From Ypsolopha sequella (lineage: Eukaryota; Arthropoda; Insecta; Lepidoptera; Ypsolophidae), in NCBI GenBank assembly GCA_934047225.1, contig CAKOHE010000008.1, forward strand, positions 930,001-994,000: a DNA stretch of 64,000 nt, in the 5' to 3' direction. Positions within the stretch are counted from its first letter, which is position 1. Each line of letters begins with the position of its first letter. The notes beneath the pieces are model-generated. The model was given only the letters and a program-made list of their open reading frames with translations. It was not told the origin of the DNA and ran no database searches. Shown here in pieces: positions 36,401 through 49,439 of the stretch. The position numbers were made by a program, and so were the translations under genes.

Positions 36401-37377
36401 TCTATTCTGTCCCCAATCATTGTCAGAATAACATTGGAACTGGCCCATATAATTAATAAAAGGGCAGTCTATTCTGTCCACAATCATTGTCAGAATAACA
36501 TTGGAACTGACCCATATAATTAATAAAAGGGCAGTCTAATCTGTCCCCAATCATTGTCAGAATAACATTGGAACTGGCCCATATAATTAATAAAAGGGCA
36601 GTCTATTCTGTCCCCAATCATTGTCAGAATAACATTGGAACTGGCCCATATAATTAATAAAAGGGCAGTCTATTCTGTCCCCAATCATTGTCAGAATAAC
36701 ATTGGAACTGGCCCATATAATTAATAAAAGGGCAGTCTATTCTGTCCACAATCATTGTCAGAATAACATTGAAACTGGCCCATATAATTAATAAAAGGGC
36801 AGTCTATTCTGTCCCCAATCATTGTCAGAATAACATTGGAACTGGCCCATATAATTAATAAAAGGGCAGTCTATACTGTCCACAATCATTGTCAGAATAA
36901 CATTGGAACTGGCCCATATAATTAATAAAAGGGCAGTCTATTCTGTCCACAATCATTGTCAGAATAACATTGGAACTGGCCTATATAATTATTATAAGGG
37001 CAGTCTATTCTGTCCCCAATCATTGTCAGAATAACATTGGAACTGGCCCATATAATTAATAAAAGGGCAGTCTACTCTGTCCACAATCATTGTCAGAATA
37101 ACATTGGAACTGGCCCATATAATTAACAAAAGGGCAGTCTATTCTGTCCCCAATCATTGTCAGAATAACATTGGAACTGGCCCATATAATTAATAAAAGG
37201 GCAGTCTATTCTGTTCACAATCATTGTCAGAATAACATTGGAACTGACCCATATAATTAATAAAAGGGCAGTCTATTCTGTCCCCAATCATTGTCAGAAT
37301 AACATTGGAACTGGCCCATATAATTAATAAAAGGGCAGTCTATTCTGTCCCCAATCATTGTCAGAATAACATTGGAA
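30410..37377. repeat. 52-monomer (3484-bp) tandem duplication
   Basis: Two adjacent copies, about 30410-33893 and 33894-37377. Private variants repeat at exactly 3484 bp: CATTTAATTA 30751 and 34235, GAAATGG near 31346 and 34830, CACCATCATT 32057 and 35541, TCTATTGTGT 32381 and 35865, CTATATAATTATTATAAGGG 33497 and 36981. Blocks 1 and 2 have only one copy, so the duplication is specific to block 3 and younger than the block duplication. Confidence 0.9.
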
Positions 37378-39790
37378 ATGGCCCATATAATTAATAAAAG
37401 GGCAGTCTATTCTGTCCCTAATCATTGTCAGAATAACATTGGAACTGGCCCATATAATTAATAAAAGGGCAGTCTACTCTGTCCTCAATCATTGTCAGAA
37501 TAACATTGGAACTGGCCCATATAATTAATAAAAGGGCAGTCTATTCTGTCCACAATCATTGTCAGAATAACATTGGAACTGGCCCATATAATTAATAAAA
37601 GGGCAGTCTATTCTGTCCCCAATCATTGTCAGAATAACATTGGAACTGGCCCATATAATTAATAAAAGGGCAGTCTACTCTGTCCTCAATCATTGTCAGA
37701 ATAACATTGGAACTGGCCCATATAATTAATAAAAGGGCAGTCTACTCTGTCCACAATCATTGTCAGAATAACATTGGAACTGGCCCATATAATTAATAAA
37801 AGGGCAGTCTACTCTGTCCTCAATCATTGTCAGAATAACATTGGAACTGGCCCATATAATTAATAAAAGGGTAGTCTATTTTGTCCCCAATCATTGTCAG
37901 AATAACATTGGAACTGGCCCATATAATTAATAAAAGGGCAGTCTACTCTGTCCTCAATCATTGTCAGAATAACATTGGAACTGGCCCATATAATTAATAA
38001 AAGGGCAGTCTATTCTGTCCCCAATCATTGTCAGAATAACATTGGAACTGGCCCATATAATTAATAAAAGGGCAGTCTATTCTGTCCACAATCATTGTCA
38101 GAATAACATTGGAACTGGCCCATATAATTAATAAAAGGGCAGTCTATTCTGTCCCCAATCATTGTCAGAATAACATTGGAACTGGCCCATATAATTAATA
38201 AAAGGGCAGTCTACTCTGTCCTCAATCATTGTCAGAATAACATTGGAACTGGCCCATATAATTAATAAAAGGGCAGTCTATTCTGTCCCCAATCATTGTA
38301 AGAATAACATTGGAACTGGCCCATATAATTAATAAAAGGGCAGTCTACTCTGTCCTCAATCATTGTCAGAATAACATTGGAACTGGCCCATATAATTAAT
38401 AAAAGGGCAGTCTATTCTGTCCACAATCATTGTCAGAATAACATTGGAACTGGCCCATATAATTAATAAAAGGGCAGTCTATTCTGTCCACAATCATTGT
38501 CAGAATAACATTGGAACTGGCCCATATAATTAATAAAAGGGCAGTCTATTCTGTCCACAATCATTGTCAGAATAACATTGGAACTGGCCCATATAATTAA
38601 TAAAAGGGCAGTCTACTCTGTCCACAATCATTGTCAGAATAACATTGGAACTGGCCCATATAATTAATAAAAGGGCAGTCTACTCTGTCCACAATCATTG
38701 TCAGAACAACATTGGAACTGGCCCATATAATTAATAAAAGGGCAGTCTCCTCTGTCCCCAATCATTGTCAGAATAACATTGGAACTGGCCCATATAATTA
38801 ATAAAAGGGCAGTCTACTCTGTCCACAATCATTGTCAGAATAACATTGGAACTGGCCCATATAATTAATAAAAGGGCAGTCTATTCTGTCCCCAATCATT
38901 GTCAGAATAACATTGGAACTGGCCCATATAATTAATAAAATGGCAGTCTACTCTGTCCACAATCATTGTCAGAATAACATTGGAACTGGCCCATATAATT
39001 AATAAAAGGGCAGTCTATTCTGTCCCCAATCATTGTCAGAATAACATTGGAACTGGCCCATATAATTAATAAAAGGGCAGTCTATTCTGTCCACAATCAT
39101 TGTCAGAATAACATTGGAACTGACCCATATAATTAATAAAAGGGCAGTCTAATCTGTCCCCAATCATTGTCAGAATAACATTGGAACTGGCCCATATAAT
39201 TAATAAAAGGGCAGTCTATTCTGTCCCCAATCATTGTCAGAATAACATTGGAACTGGCCCATATAATTAATAAAAGGGCAGTCTATTCTGTCCCCAATCA
39301 TTGTCAGAATAACATTGGAACTGGCCCATATAATTAATAAAAGGGCAGTCTATTCTGTCCACAATCATTGTCAGAATAACATTGGAACTGGCCCATATAA
39401 TTAATAAAAGGGCAGTCTATTCTGTCCCCAATCATTGTCAGAATAACATTGGAACTGGCCCATATAATTAATAAAAGGGCAGTCTATACTGTCCACAATC
39501 ATTGTCAGAATAACATTGGAACTGGCCCATATAATTAATAAAAGGGCAGTCTATTCTGTCCACAATCATTGTCAGAATAACATTGGAACTGGCCTATATA
39601 ATTATTATAAGGGCAGTCTATTCTGTCCCCAATCATTGTCAGAATAACATTGGAACTGGCCCATATAATTAATAAAAGGGCAGTCTACTCTGTCCACAAT
39701 CATTGTCAGAATAACATTGGAACTGGCCCATATAATTAACAAAAGGGCAGTCTATTCTGTCCCCAATCATTGTCAGAATAACATTGGAAC
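35400..39790. repeat. 38-39 monomer tandem duplication (2546-2613 bp)
   Basis: About 35.4-37.2 kb recurs at about 37.95-39.79 kb. The spacing is 2546 bp on the left and 2613 bp on the right, because the second copy has one extra class-B monomer before the GAACAACATTGG unit (36091 and 38705). CTATATAATTATTATAAGGG at 36981 recurs at 39594. The same 39-monomer spacing is seen at 22408 and 25021, so this duplication predates the block 2/3 duplication. Confidence 0.75.
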
Positions 39791-40950
39791 TGGCCCATAT
39801 AATTAATAAAAGGGCAGTCTACTCTGTCCACAATCATTGTCAGAATAACATTGGAACTGGCCCATATAATTAATAAAAGGGCAGTCTATTCTGTCCCCAA
39901 TCATTGTCAGAATAACATTGGAACTGGCCCATATAATTAATAAAAGGGCAGTCTACTCTGTCCACAATCATTGTCAGAATAACAATGGAACTGGCCCATA
40001 TAATTAATAAAAGGGCAGTCTACTCTGTCCACAATCATTGTCAGAATAACATTGGAACTGGCCCATATAATTAATAAAAGGGCAGTCTACTCTGTCCACA
40101 ATCATTGTCAGAATAACATTGGAACTGGCCCATATAATTAATAAAAGGGCAGTCTATTCTGTCCTCAATCATTGTCAGAATAACATTAGAACTGGCCCAT
40201 ATAATTAATAAAAGGGCAGTCTACTCTGTCCACAATCATTGTCAGAATAACATTGGAACTGGCCCATATAATTAATAAAAGGGCAGTCTATTCTGTTCAC
40301 AATCATTGTCAGAATAACATTGGAACTGACCCATATAATTAATAAAAGGGCAGTCTATTCTGTCCCCAATCATTGTCAGAATAACATTGGAACTGGCCCA
40401 TATAATTAATAAAAAGGCAGTCTATTCTGTCCCCAATCATTGTCAGAATAACATTGGAACTGGCCCATATAATTAATAAAAGGGCAGTCTACTCTGTCCA
40501 CAATCATTGTCAGAATAACATTGGAACTGGCCCATATAATTAATAAAAGGGCAGTCTATTCTGTCCCCAATCATTGTCAGAATAACATTGGAACTGGCCC
40601 ATATAATTAATAAAAGGGCAGTCTACTCTGTCCACAATCATTGTCAGAATAACATTGGAACTGGCCCATATAATTAATAAAAGGGCAGTCTACTCTGTCC
40701 ACAATCATTGTCAGAATAACATTGGAACTGGCCCATATAATTAATAAAAGGGCAGTCTACTCTGTCCACAATCATTGTCAGAATAACTATGGAACTGGCC
40801 CATATAATTAATAAAAGGGCAGTCTACTCTGTCCACAATCATTGTCAGAATAACATTGGAACTGGCCCATATAATTAATAAAAGGGCAATCTACTCTGTC
40901 CTTAATCATTGTCAGAATAACATTGGAACTGGCCCATATAATTAATAAAA
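37951..40950. repeat. Dispersed duplication D1, left copy (partner about 59461-62460)
   Basis: Monomer order and private variants match 21510 bp downstream. Examples are ATTGTAAGAA (38295), CTATATAATTATTATAAGGG (39594 and 61104), AACAATGGAA (39981 and 61491), GAATAACTATGG (40781 and 62291) and GGGCAATCTACTCTGTCCTT (about 40885 and 62395). The match is lost left of about 37.9 kb and right of about 40.95 kb. Confidence 0.88.
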
Positions 40951-41285
40951 GGGCAGTCTATTCTGTCCCCAATCATTGTCAGAATAACATTGGAACTGGC
41001 CCATATAATTAATAAAAGGGCAGTCTACTCTGTCCTCAATCATTGTCAGAATAACATTGGAACTGGCCCATATAATTAATAAAAGGGCAGTCTATTCTGT
41101 CCACAATCATTGTCAGAATAACATTGGAACTGGCCCATATAATTAATAAAAGGGCAGTCTATTCTGTCCACAATCATTGTCAGAATAACATTGGAACTGG
41201 CCCATATAATTAATAAAAGGGCAGTCTACTCTGTCCACAATCATTGTCAGAATAACATTGGAACTGGCCCATATAATTAATAAAA

Positions 41286-42295
41286 GGGCAGTCTACTCTG
41301 TCCACAATCATTGTCAGAACAACATTGGAACTGGCCCATATAATTAATAAAAGGGCAGTCTCCTCTGTCCCCAATCATTGTCAGAATAACATTGGAACTG
41401 GCCCATATAATTAATAAAAGGGCAGTCTATTCTGTCCACAATCATTGTCAGAATAACATTGGAACTGGCCCATATAATTAATAAAAGGGCAGTCTACTCT
41501 GTCCACAATCATTGTCAGAATAACATTGGAACTGGCCCATATAATTAATAAAAGGGCAGTCTACTCTGTCCACAATCATTGTCAGAACAACATTGGAACT
41601 GGCCCATATAATTAATAAAAGGGCAGTCTCCTCTGTCCCCAATCATTGTCAGAATAACATTGGAACTAGCCCATATAATTAATAAAAGGGCAGTCTACTC
41701 TGTCCACAATCATTGTCAGAATAACATTGGAACTGGCCCATATAATTAATAAAATGGCAGTCTACTCTGTCCACAATCATTGTCAGAATAACATTGGAAC
41801 TGGCCCATATAATTAATAAAAGGGCAGTCTATTCTGTCCCCAATCATTGTCAGAATAACATTGGAACTGGCCCATATAATTAATTAAAGGGCAGTCTATT
41901 CTGTCCCTAATCATTGTCAGAATAACATTGGAACTGGCCCATATAATTAATAAAAGGGCAGTCTATTCTGTCCCCAATCATTGTCAGAATAACATTGGAA
42001 CTGTCCCATATAATTAATAAAAGGGCAGTCTATTCTGTCTACAATCATTGTCAGAATAACATTGGAACTGGCCCATATAATTAATAAAAGGGCAGTCTAT
42101 TCTGTCCCCAATCATTGTCAGAATAACATTGGAACTGGCCCATATAATTAATAAAAGGGCAGTCTATTCTGTCCCCAATCATTGTCAGAATAACATTGGA
42201 ACTGGCCCATATAATTAATAAAAGGGCAGTCTATTCTGTCCCCAATCATTGTCAGAATAACATTGGAACTGGCCCATATAATTAATAAAAGGGCA
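41286..42295. repeat. Dispersed duplication D2, left copy (partner 62461-63470)
   Basis: It matches 62461-63470 at offset 21175. Markers are two GAACAACATTGG units 268 bp apart (41318 and 41586), CTAGCCCATA (41666 and 62841), CTGTCCCATA (42001 and 63176) and TCTGTCTACAATC just after. The offset is exactly 335 bp (5 monomers) less than for D1, so the right-hand copy has lost five monomers between D1 and D2. Confidence 0.87.
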
Positions 42296-43960
42296 GTCTA
42301 TTCTGTCCACAATCATTGTCAGAATAACATTGGAACTGGCCCATATAATTAATAAAAGGGCAGTCTATTCTGTCCCCAATCATTGTCAGAATAACATTGG
42401 AACTGGCCCATATAATTAATAAAAGGGCAGTCTATTCTGTCCACAATCATTGTCAGAATAACATTGGAACTGGCCCATATAATTAATAAAAGGGCAGTCT
42501 ATTCTGTCCCCAATCATTGTCAGAATAACATTGGAACTGGCCCATATAATTAATAAAAGGGCAGTCTACTCTGTTTTCAATCATTGTCAGAATAACATTG
42601 GAACTGGCCCATATAATTAATAAAAGGGCAGTCTATTCTGTCCCCAATCATTGTCAGAATAACATTGGAACTGGCCCATATAATTAATAAAAGGGCAGTC
42701 TACTCTGTCCTCAATCATTGTCAGAATAACATTGGAACTGGCCCATATAATTAATAAAAGGGCAGTCTATTCTGTCCACAATCATTGTCAGAATAACATT
42801 GGAACTGGCCCATATAATTAATAAAAGGGCAGTCTATTCTGTCCACAATCATTGTCAGAATAACATTGGAACTGGTCCATATAATTAATAAAAGGGCAGT
42901 CTATTCTGTCCACAATCATTGTCAGAATAACATTGGAACTGGCCCATATAATTAATAAAAGGGCAGTCTACTCTGTCCACAATCATTGTCAGAATAACAT
43001 TGGAACTGGCCCATATAATTAATAAAAGGGCAGTCTACTCTGTCCACAATCATTGTCAGAACAACATTGGAACTGGCCCATATAATTAATAAAAGGGCAG
43101 TCTCCTCTGTCCCCAATCATTGTCAGAATAACATTGGAACTGGCCCATATAATTAATAAAAGGGCAGTCTACTCTGTCCACAATCATTGTCAGAATAACA
43201 TTGGAACTGGCCCATATAATTAATAAAAGGGCAGTCTATTCTGTCCCCAATCATTGTCAGAATAACATTGGAACTGGCCCATATAATTAATAAAATGGCA
43301 GTCTACTCTGTCCACAATCATTGTCAGAATAACATTGGAACTGGCCCATATAATTAATAAAAGGGCAGTCTAATCTGTCCCCAATCATTGTCAGAATAAC
43401 ATTGGAACTGGCCCATATAATTAATAAAAGGGCAGTCTATTCTGTCCCCAATCATTGTCAGAATAACATTGGAACTGGCCCATATAATTAATAAAAGGGC
43501 AGTCTAATCTGTCCCCAATCATTGTCAGAATAACATTGGAACTGGCCCATATAATTAATAAAAGGGCAGTCTATTCTGTCCACAATCATTGTCAGAATAA
43601 CATTGGAACTGGCCCATATAATTAATAAAAGGGCAGTCTATTCTGTCCCCAATCATTGTCAGAATAACATTGGAACTGGCCCATATAATTAATAAAAGGG
43701 CAGTCTATACTGTCCACAATCATTGTCAGAATAACATTGGAACTGGCCCATATAATTAATTAAAGGGCAGTCTATTCTGTCCACAATCATTGTCAGAATA
43801 ACATTGGAACTGGCCTATATAACTATTAAAAGGGCAGTCTATTCTGTCCACAATCATTGTCAGAATAACATTGGAACTGGCCCATATAATTAATAAAAGG
43901 GCAGTCTACTCTGTCCACAATCATTGTCAGAATAACATTGGAACTGGCCCATATAATTAA
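42296..43960. repeat. Satellite stretch between D2 and the 41-monomer unit
   Basis: About 25 monomers, mostly class A, with TAATCTG variants near 43370 and 43505, a GAACAACATTGG unit near 43059, a TGTTTTCAATC unit near 42575 and the singular CTATATAACTATTAAAAGG near 43815. I did not find a long partner elsewhere in the window. No gene is visible. Confidence 0.7.
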
Positions 43961-46900
43961 CAAAAGGGCAGTCTATTCTGTCCCCAATCATTGTCAGAAT
44001 AACATTGGAACTGGCCCATATAATTAATAAAAGGGCAGTCTACTCTGTCCACAATCATTGTCAGAATAACATTGGAAATGGCCCATATAATTAATAAAAG
44101 GGCAGTCTATTCTGTCCCCAATCATTGTCAGAATAACATTGGAACTGGCCCATATAATTAATAAAAGGGCAGTCTACTCTGTCCACAATCATTGTCAGAA
44201 TAACATTGGAACTGGCCCATATAATTAATAAAAGGGCAGTCTACTCTGTCCACAATCATTGTCAGAATAACATTGGAACTGGCCCATATAATTAATAAAA
44301 GGGCAGTCTACTCTGTCCACAATCATTGTCAGAATAACATTGGAACTGGCCCATATAATTAATAAAAGGGCAGTCTATTCTGTCCCCAATCATTGTCAGA
44401 ATAACATTGGAACTGGCCCATATAATTAATAAAAGGGCAGTCTACTCTGTCCACAATCATTGTCAGAATAACATTGGAACTGGCCCATATAATTAATAAA
44501 AGGGCAGTCTATTCTGTTCACAATCATTGTCAGAATAACATTGGAACTGACCCATATAATTAATAAAAGGGCAGTCTATTCTGTCCCCAATCATTGTCAG
44601 AATAACATTGGAACTGGCCCATATAATTATTAAAAGGGCAGTCTATTCTGTCCCCAATCATTGTCAGAATAACATTGGAACTGGCCCATATAATTAATAA
44701 AAGGGCAGTCTACTCTGTCCACAATCATTGTCAGAATAACATTGGAACTGGCCCATATAATTAATAAAAGGGCAGTCTATTCTGTCCCCAATTATTGTCA
44801 GAATAACATTGGAACTGGCCCATATAATTAATAAAAGGGCAGTCTATTCTGTTCACAATCATTGTCAGAATAACATTGGAACTGACCCATATAATTAATA
44901 AAAGGGCAGTCTATTCTGTCCCTAATCATTGTCAGAATAACATTGGAACTGGCCCATATAATTAATAAAAGGGCAGTCTATTCTGTCCCTAATCATTGTC
45001 AGAATAACATTGGAACTGGCCCATATAATTAATAAAAGGGCAGTCTATTCTGTCCACAATCATTGTCAGAATAACATTGGAACTGGCCCATATAATTAAT
45101 AAAAGGGCAGTCTATTCTGTCCCCAATCATTGTCAGAATAACATTGGAACTGGCCCATATAATTAATAAAAGGGCAGTCTATTCTGTCCACAATCATTGT
45201 CAGAATAACATTGGAACTGACCCATATAATTAATAAAAGGGCAGTCTATTCTGTCCCTAATCATTGTCAGAATAACATTGGAGCTGGCCCATATAATTAA
45301 TAAAAGGGCAGTCTATTCTGTCCCTAATCATTGTCAGAATAACATTGGAACTGGCCCATATAATTAATAAAAGGGCAGTCTATTCTGTCCCTAATCATTG
45401 TCAGAATAACATTGGAACTGGCCCATATAATTAATAAAACGGCAGTCTATTCTGTCCCCAATCATTGTCAGAATAACATTGGAACTGGCCCATATAATTA
45501 ATAAAAGGGCAGTCTATTCTGTCCCCAATCATTGTCAGAATAACATTGGAACTGGCCCATATAATTAATAAAAGGGCAGTCTATTCTGTCCCCAATCATT
45601 GTCAGAATAAAATTGGAACTGGCCCATATAATTAATAAAAGGGCAGTCTATTCTGTCCACAATCATTGTCAGAATAACATTGGAACTGGCCCATATAATT
45701 AATAAAAGAGCAGTCTATTCTGTCCCCAATCATTGTCAGAATAACATTGGAACTGGCCCATATAATTAATAAAAGGGCAGTCTATACTGTCCACAATCAT
45801 TGTCAGAATAACATTGGAACTGGCCCATATAATTAATAAAAGGGCAGTCTATTCTGTCCACAATCTTTGTCAGAATAACATTGGAACTGGCCTATATAAT
45901 TATTAAAAGGGCAGTCTATTCTGTCCCCAATCATTGTCAGAATAACATTGGAACTGGCCCATATAATTAATAAAAGGGCAGTCTACTCTGTCCACAATCA
46001 TTGTCAGAATAACATTGGAACTGGCCCATATAATTAACAAAAGGGCAGTCTATTCTGTCCCCAATTATTGTCAGAATAACATTGGAACTGGCCCATATAA
46101 TTAATAAAAGGGCAGTCTACTCTGTCCACAATCATTGTCAGAATAACATTGGAACTGGCCCATATAATTAATAAAAGGGCAGTCTATTCTGTCCCCAATC
46201 ATTGTCAGAATAACATTGGAACTGGCCCATATAATTAATAAAAGGGCAGTCTACTCTGTCCACAATCATTGTCAGAATAACATTGGAACTGGCCCATATA
46301 ATTAATAAAAGGGCAGTCTACTCTGTCCACAATCATTGTCAGAATAACATTGGAACTGGCCCATATAATTAATAAAAGGGCAGTCTACTCTGTCCACAAT
46401 CATTGTCAGAATAACATTGGAACTGGCCCATATAATTAATAAAAGGGCAGTCTATTCTGTCCCCAATCATTGTCAGAATAACATTGGAACTGGCCCATAT
46501 AATTAATAAAAGGGCAGTCTACTCTGTCCACAATCATTGTCAGAATAACATTGGAACTGGCCCATATAATTAATAAAAGGGCAGTCTATTCTGTTCACAA
46601 TCATTGTCAGAATAACATTGGAACTGACCCATATAATTAATAAAAGGGCAGTCTATTCTGTCCCCAATCATTGTCAGAATAACATTGTAACTGGCCCATA
46701 TAATTAATAAAAGGGCAGTCTATTCTGTCCCCAATCATTGTCAGAATAACATTGGAACTGGCCCATATAATTAATAAAAGGGCAGTCTACTCTGTCCACA
46801 ATCATTGTCAGAATAACATTGGAACTGGCCCATATAATTAATAAAAGGGCAGTCTATTCTGTCCCCAATCATTGTCAGAATAACATTGGAACTGGCCCAT

Positions 46901-49300
46901 ATAATTAATAAAAGGGCAGTCTACTCTGTCCACAATCATTGTCAGAATAACATTGGAACTGGCCCATATAATTAATAAAAGGGCAGTCTACTCTGTCCAC
47001 AATCATTGTCAGAATAACATTGGAACTGGCCCATATAATTAATAAAAGGGCAGTCTACTCTGTCCACAATCATTGTCAGAATAACATTGGAACTGGCCCA
47101 TATAATTAATAAAAGGGCAGTCTATTCTGTCCCCAATCATTGTCAGAATAACATTGGAACTGGCCCATATAATTAATAAAAGGGCAGTCTACTCTGTCCA
47201 CAATCATTGTCAGAATAACATTGGAACTGGCCCATATAATTAATAAAAGGGCAGTCTATTCTGTTCACAATCATTGTCAGAATAACATTGGAACTGACCC
47301 ATTTAATTAATAAAAGGGCAGTCTATTCTGTCCCCAATCATTGTCAGAATAACATTGGAACTGGCCCATATAATTATTAAAAGGGCAGTCTATTCTGTCC
47401 CCAATCATTGTCAGAATAACATTGGAACTGGCCCATATAATTAATAAAAGGGCAGTCTACTCTGTCCACAATCATTGTCAGAATAACATTGGAACTGGCC
47501 CATATAATTAATAAAAGGGCAGTCTATTCTGTCCCCAATTATTGTCAGAATAACATTGGAACTGGCCCATATAATTAATAAAAGGGCAGTCTATTCTGTT
47601 CACAATCATTGTCAGAATAACATTGGAACTGACCCATATAATTAATAAAAGGGCAGTCTATTCTGTCCCTAATCATTGTCAGAATAACATTGGAACTGGC
47701 CCATATAATTAATAAAAGGGCAGTCTATTCTGTCCCTAATCATTGTCAGAATAACATTGGAACTGGCCCATATAATTAATAAAAGGGCAGTCTATTCTGT
47801 CCACAATCATTGTCAGAATAACATTGGAACTGGCCCATATAATTAATAAAAGGGCAGTCTATTCTGTCCCCAATCATTGTCAGAATAACATTGGAACTGG
47901 CCCATATAATTAATAAAAGGGCAGTCTATTCTGTCCACAATCATTGTCAGAATAACATTGGAACTGACCCATATAATTAATAAAAGGGCAGTCTATTCTG
48001 TCCCTAATCATTGTCAGAATAACATTGGAACTGGCCCATATAATTAATAAAAGGGCAGTCTATTCTGTCCCTAATCATTGTCAGAATAACATTGGAACTG
48101 GCCCATATAATTAATAAAAGGGCAGTCTATTCTGTCCCTAATCATTGTCAGAATAACATTGGAACTGGCCCATATAATTAATAAAAGGGCAGTCTATTCT
48201 GTCCCCAATCATTGTCAGAATAACATTGGAACTGGCCCATATAATTAATAAAAGGGCAGTCTATTCTGTCCACAATCATTGTCAGAATAACATTGGAACT
48301 GGCCCATATAATTAATAAAAGGGCAGTCTATTCTGTCCCCAATCATTGTCAGAATAACATTGGAACTGGCCCATATAATTAATAAAAGGGCAGTCTATTC
48401 TGTCCACAATCATTGTCAGAATAACATTGGAACTGGCCCATATAATTAATAAAAGAGCAGTCTATTCTGTCCCCAATCATTGTCAGAATAACATTGGAAC
48501 TGGCCCATATAATTAATAAAAGGGCAGTCTATACTGTCCACAATCATTGTCAGAATAACATTGGAACTGGCCCATATAATTAATAAAAGGGCAGTCTATT
48601 CTGTCCACAATCTTTGTCAGAATAACATTGGAACTGGCCTATATAATTATTAAAAGGGCAGTCTATTCTGTCCCCAATCATTGTCAGAATAACATTGGAA
48701 CTGGCCCATATAATTAATAAAAGGGCAGTCTACTCTGTCCACAATCATTGTCAGAATAACATTGGAACTGGCCCATATAATTAACAAAAATGCAGTCTAT
48801 TCTGTCCCCAATTATTGTCAGAATAACATTGGAACTGGCCCATATAATTAATAAAAGGGCAGTCTACTCTGTCCACAATCATTGTCAGAATAACATTGGA
48901 ACTGGCCCATATAATTAATAAAAGGGCAGTCTATTCTGTCCCCAATCATTGTCAGAATAACATTGGAACTGGCCCATATAATTAATAAAAGGGCAGTCTA
49001 CTCTGTCCACAATCATTGTCAGAATAACATTGGAACTGGCCCATATAATTAATAAAAGGGCAGTCTACTCTGTCCACAATCATTGTCAGAATAACATTGG
49101 AACTGGCCCATATAATTAATAAAAGGGCAGTCTACTCTGTCCACAATCATTGTCAGAATAACATTGGAACTGGCCCATATAATTAATAAAAGGGCAGTCT
49201 ATTCTGTCCCCAATCATTGTCAGAATAACATTGGAACTGGCCCATATAATTTATAAAAGGGCAGTCTACTCTGTCCACAATCATTGTCAGAATAACATTG
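43960..49300. repeat. 41-monomer (2747-bp) tandem duplication
   Basis: Two adjacent copies, about 43960-46706 and 46707-49300, with markers spaced exactly 2747 bp. These are ATATAATTATTAAAAGG 44621 and 47368, AATTATTGTCAG near 44791 and 47538, CAATCTTTGTCAG 45861 and 48608, and TAATTAACAA 46031 and 48778. The copies differ by isolated bases, for example CATTTAATT at about 47297 and TAACAAAAATGC near 48782. This pattern is separate from the LINE-bearing blocks. Confidence 0.9.
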
Positions 49301-49439
49301 GAACTGGCCCATATAATTAATAAAAGGGCAGTCTATTCTGTCCCCAATCATTGTCAGAATAACATTGGAACTGGCCCATATAATTAATAAAAGGGCAGTC
49401 TATTCTGTCCCCAATCATTGTCAGAATAACATTGGAACT

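Larger units (their letters stand above)
25306..38989. repeat. Large higher-order block, copy 3 (contains LINE copy 3)
   Basis: It matches block 2 at offset 10200 from 25306 to about 33.89 kb. After an internal 52-monomer duplication the match continues at offset 13684. Examples are GGGTAGTCTATT at 24187 and 37871, ATTGTAAGAA at 24611 and 38295, and AAAATGGC at 25253 and 38937. The match ends opposite the end of block 2. The copy starts inside the 66-bp cluster, so it lacks the leftmost ~2.1 kb of block 2. Confidence 0.87.
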
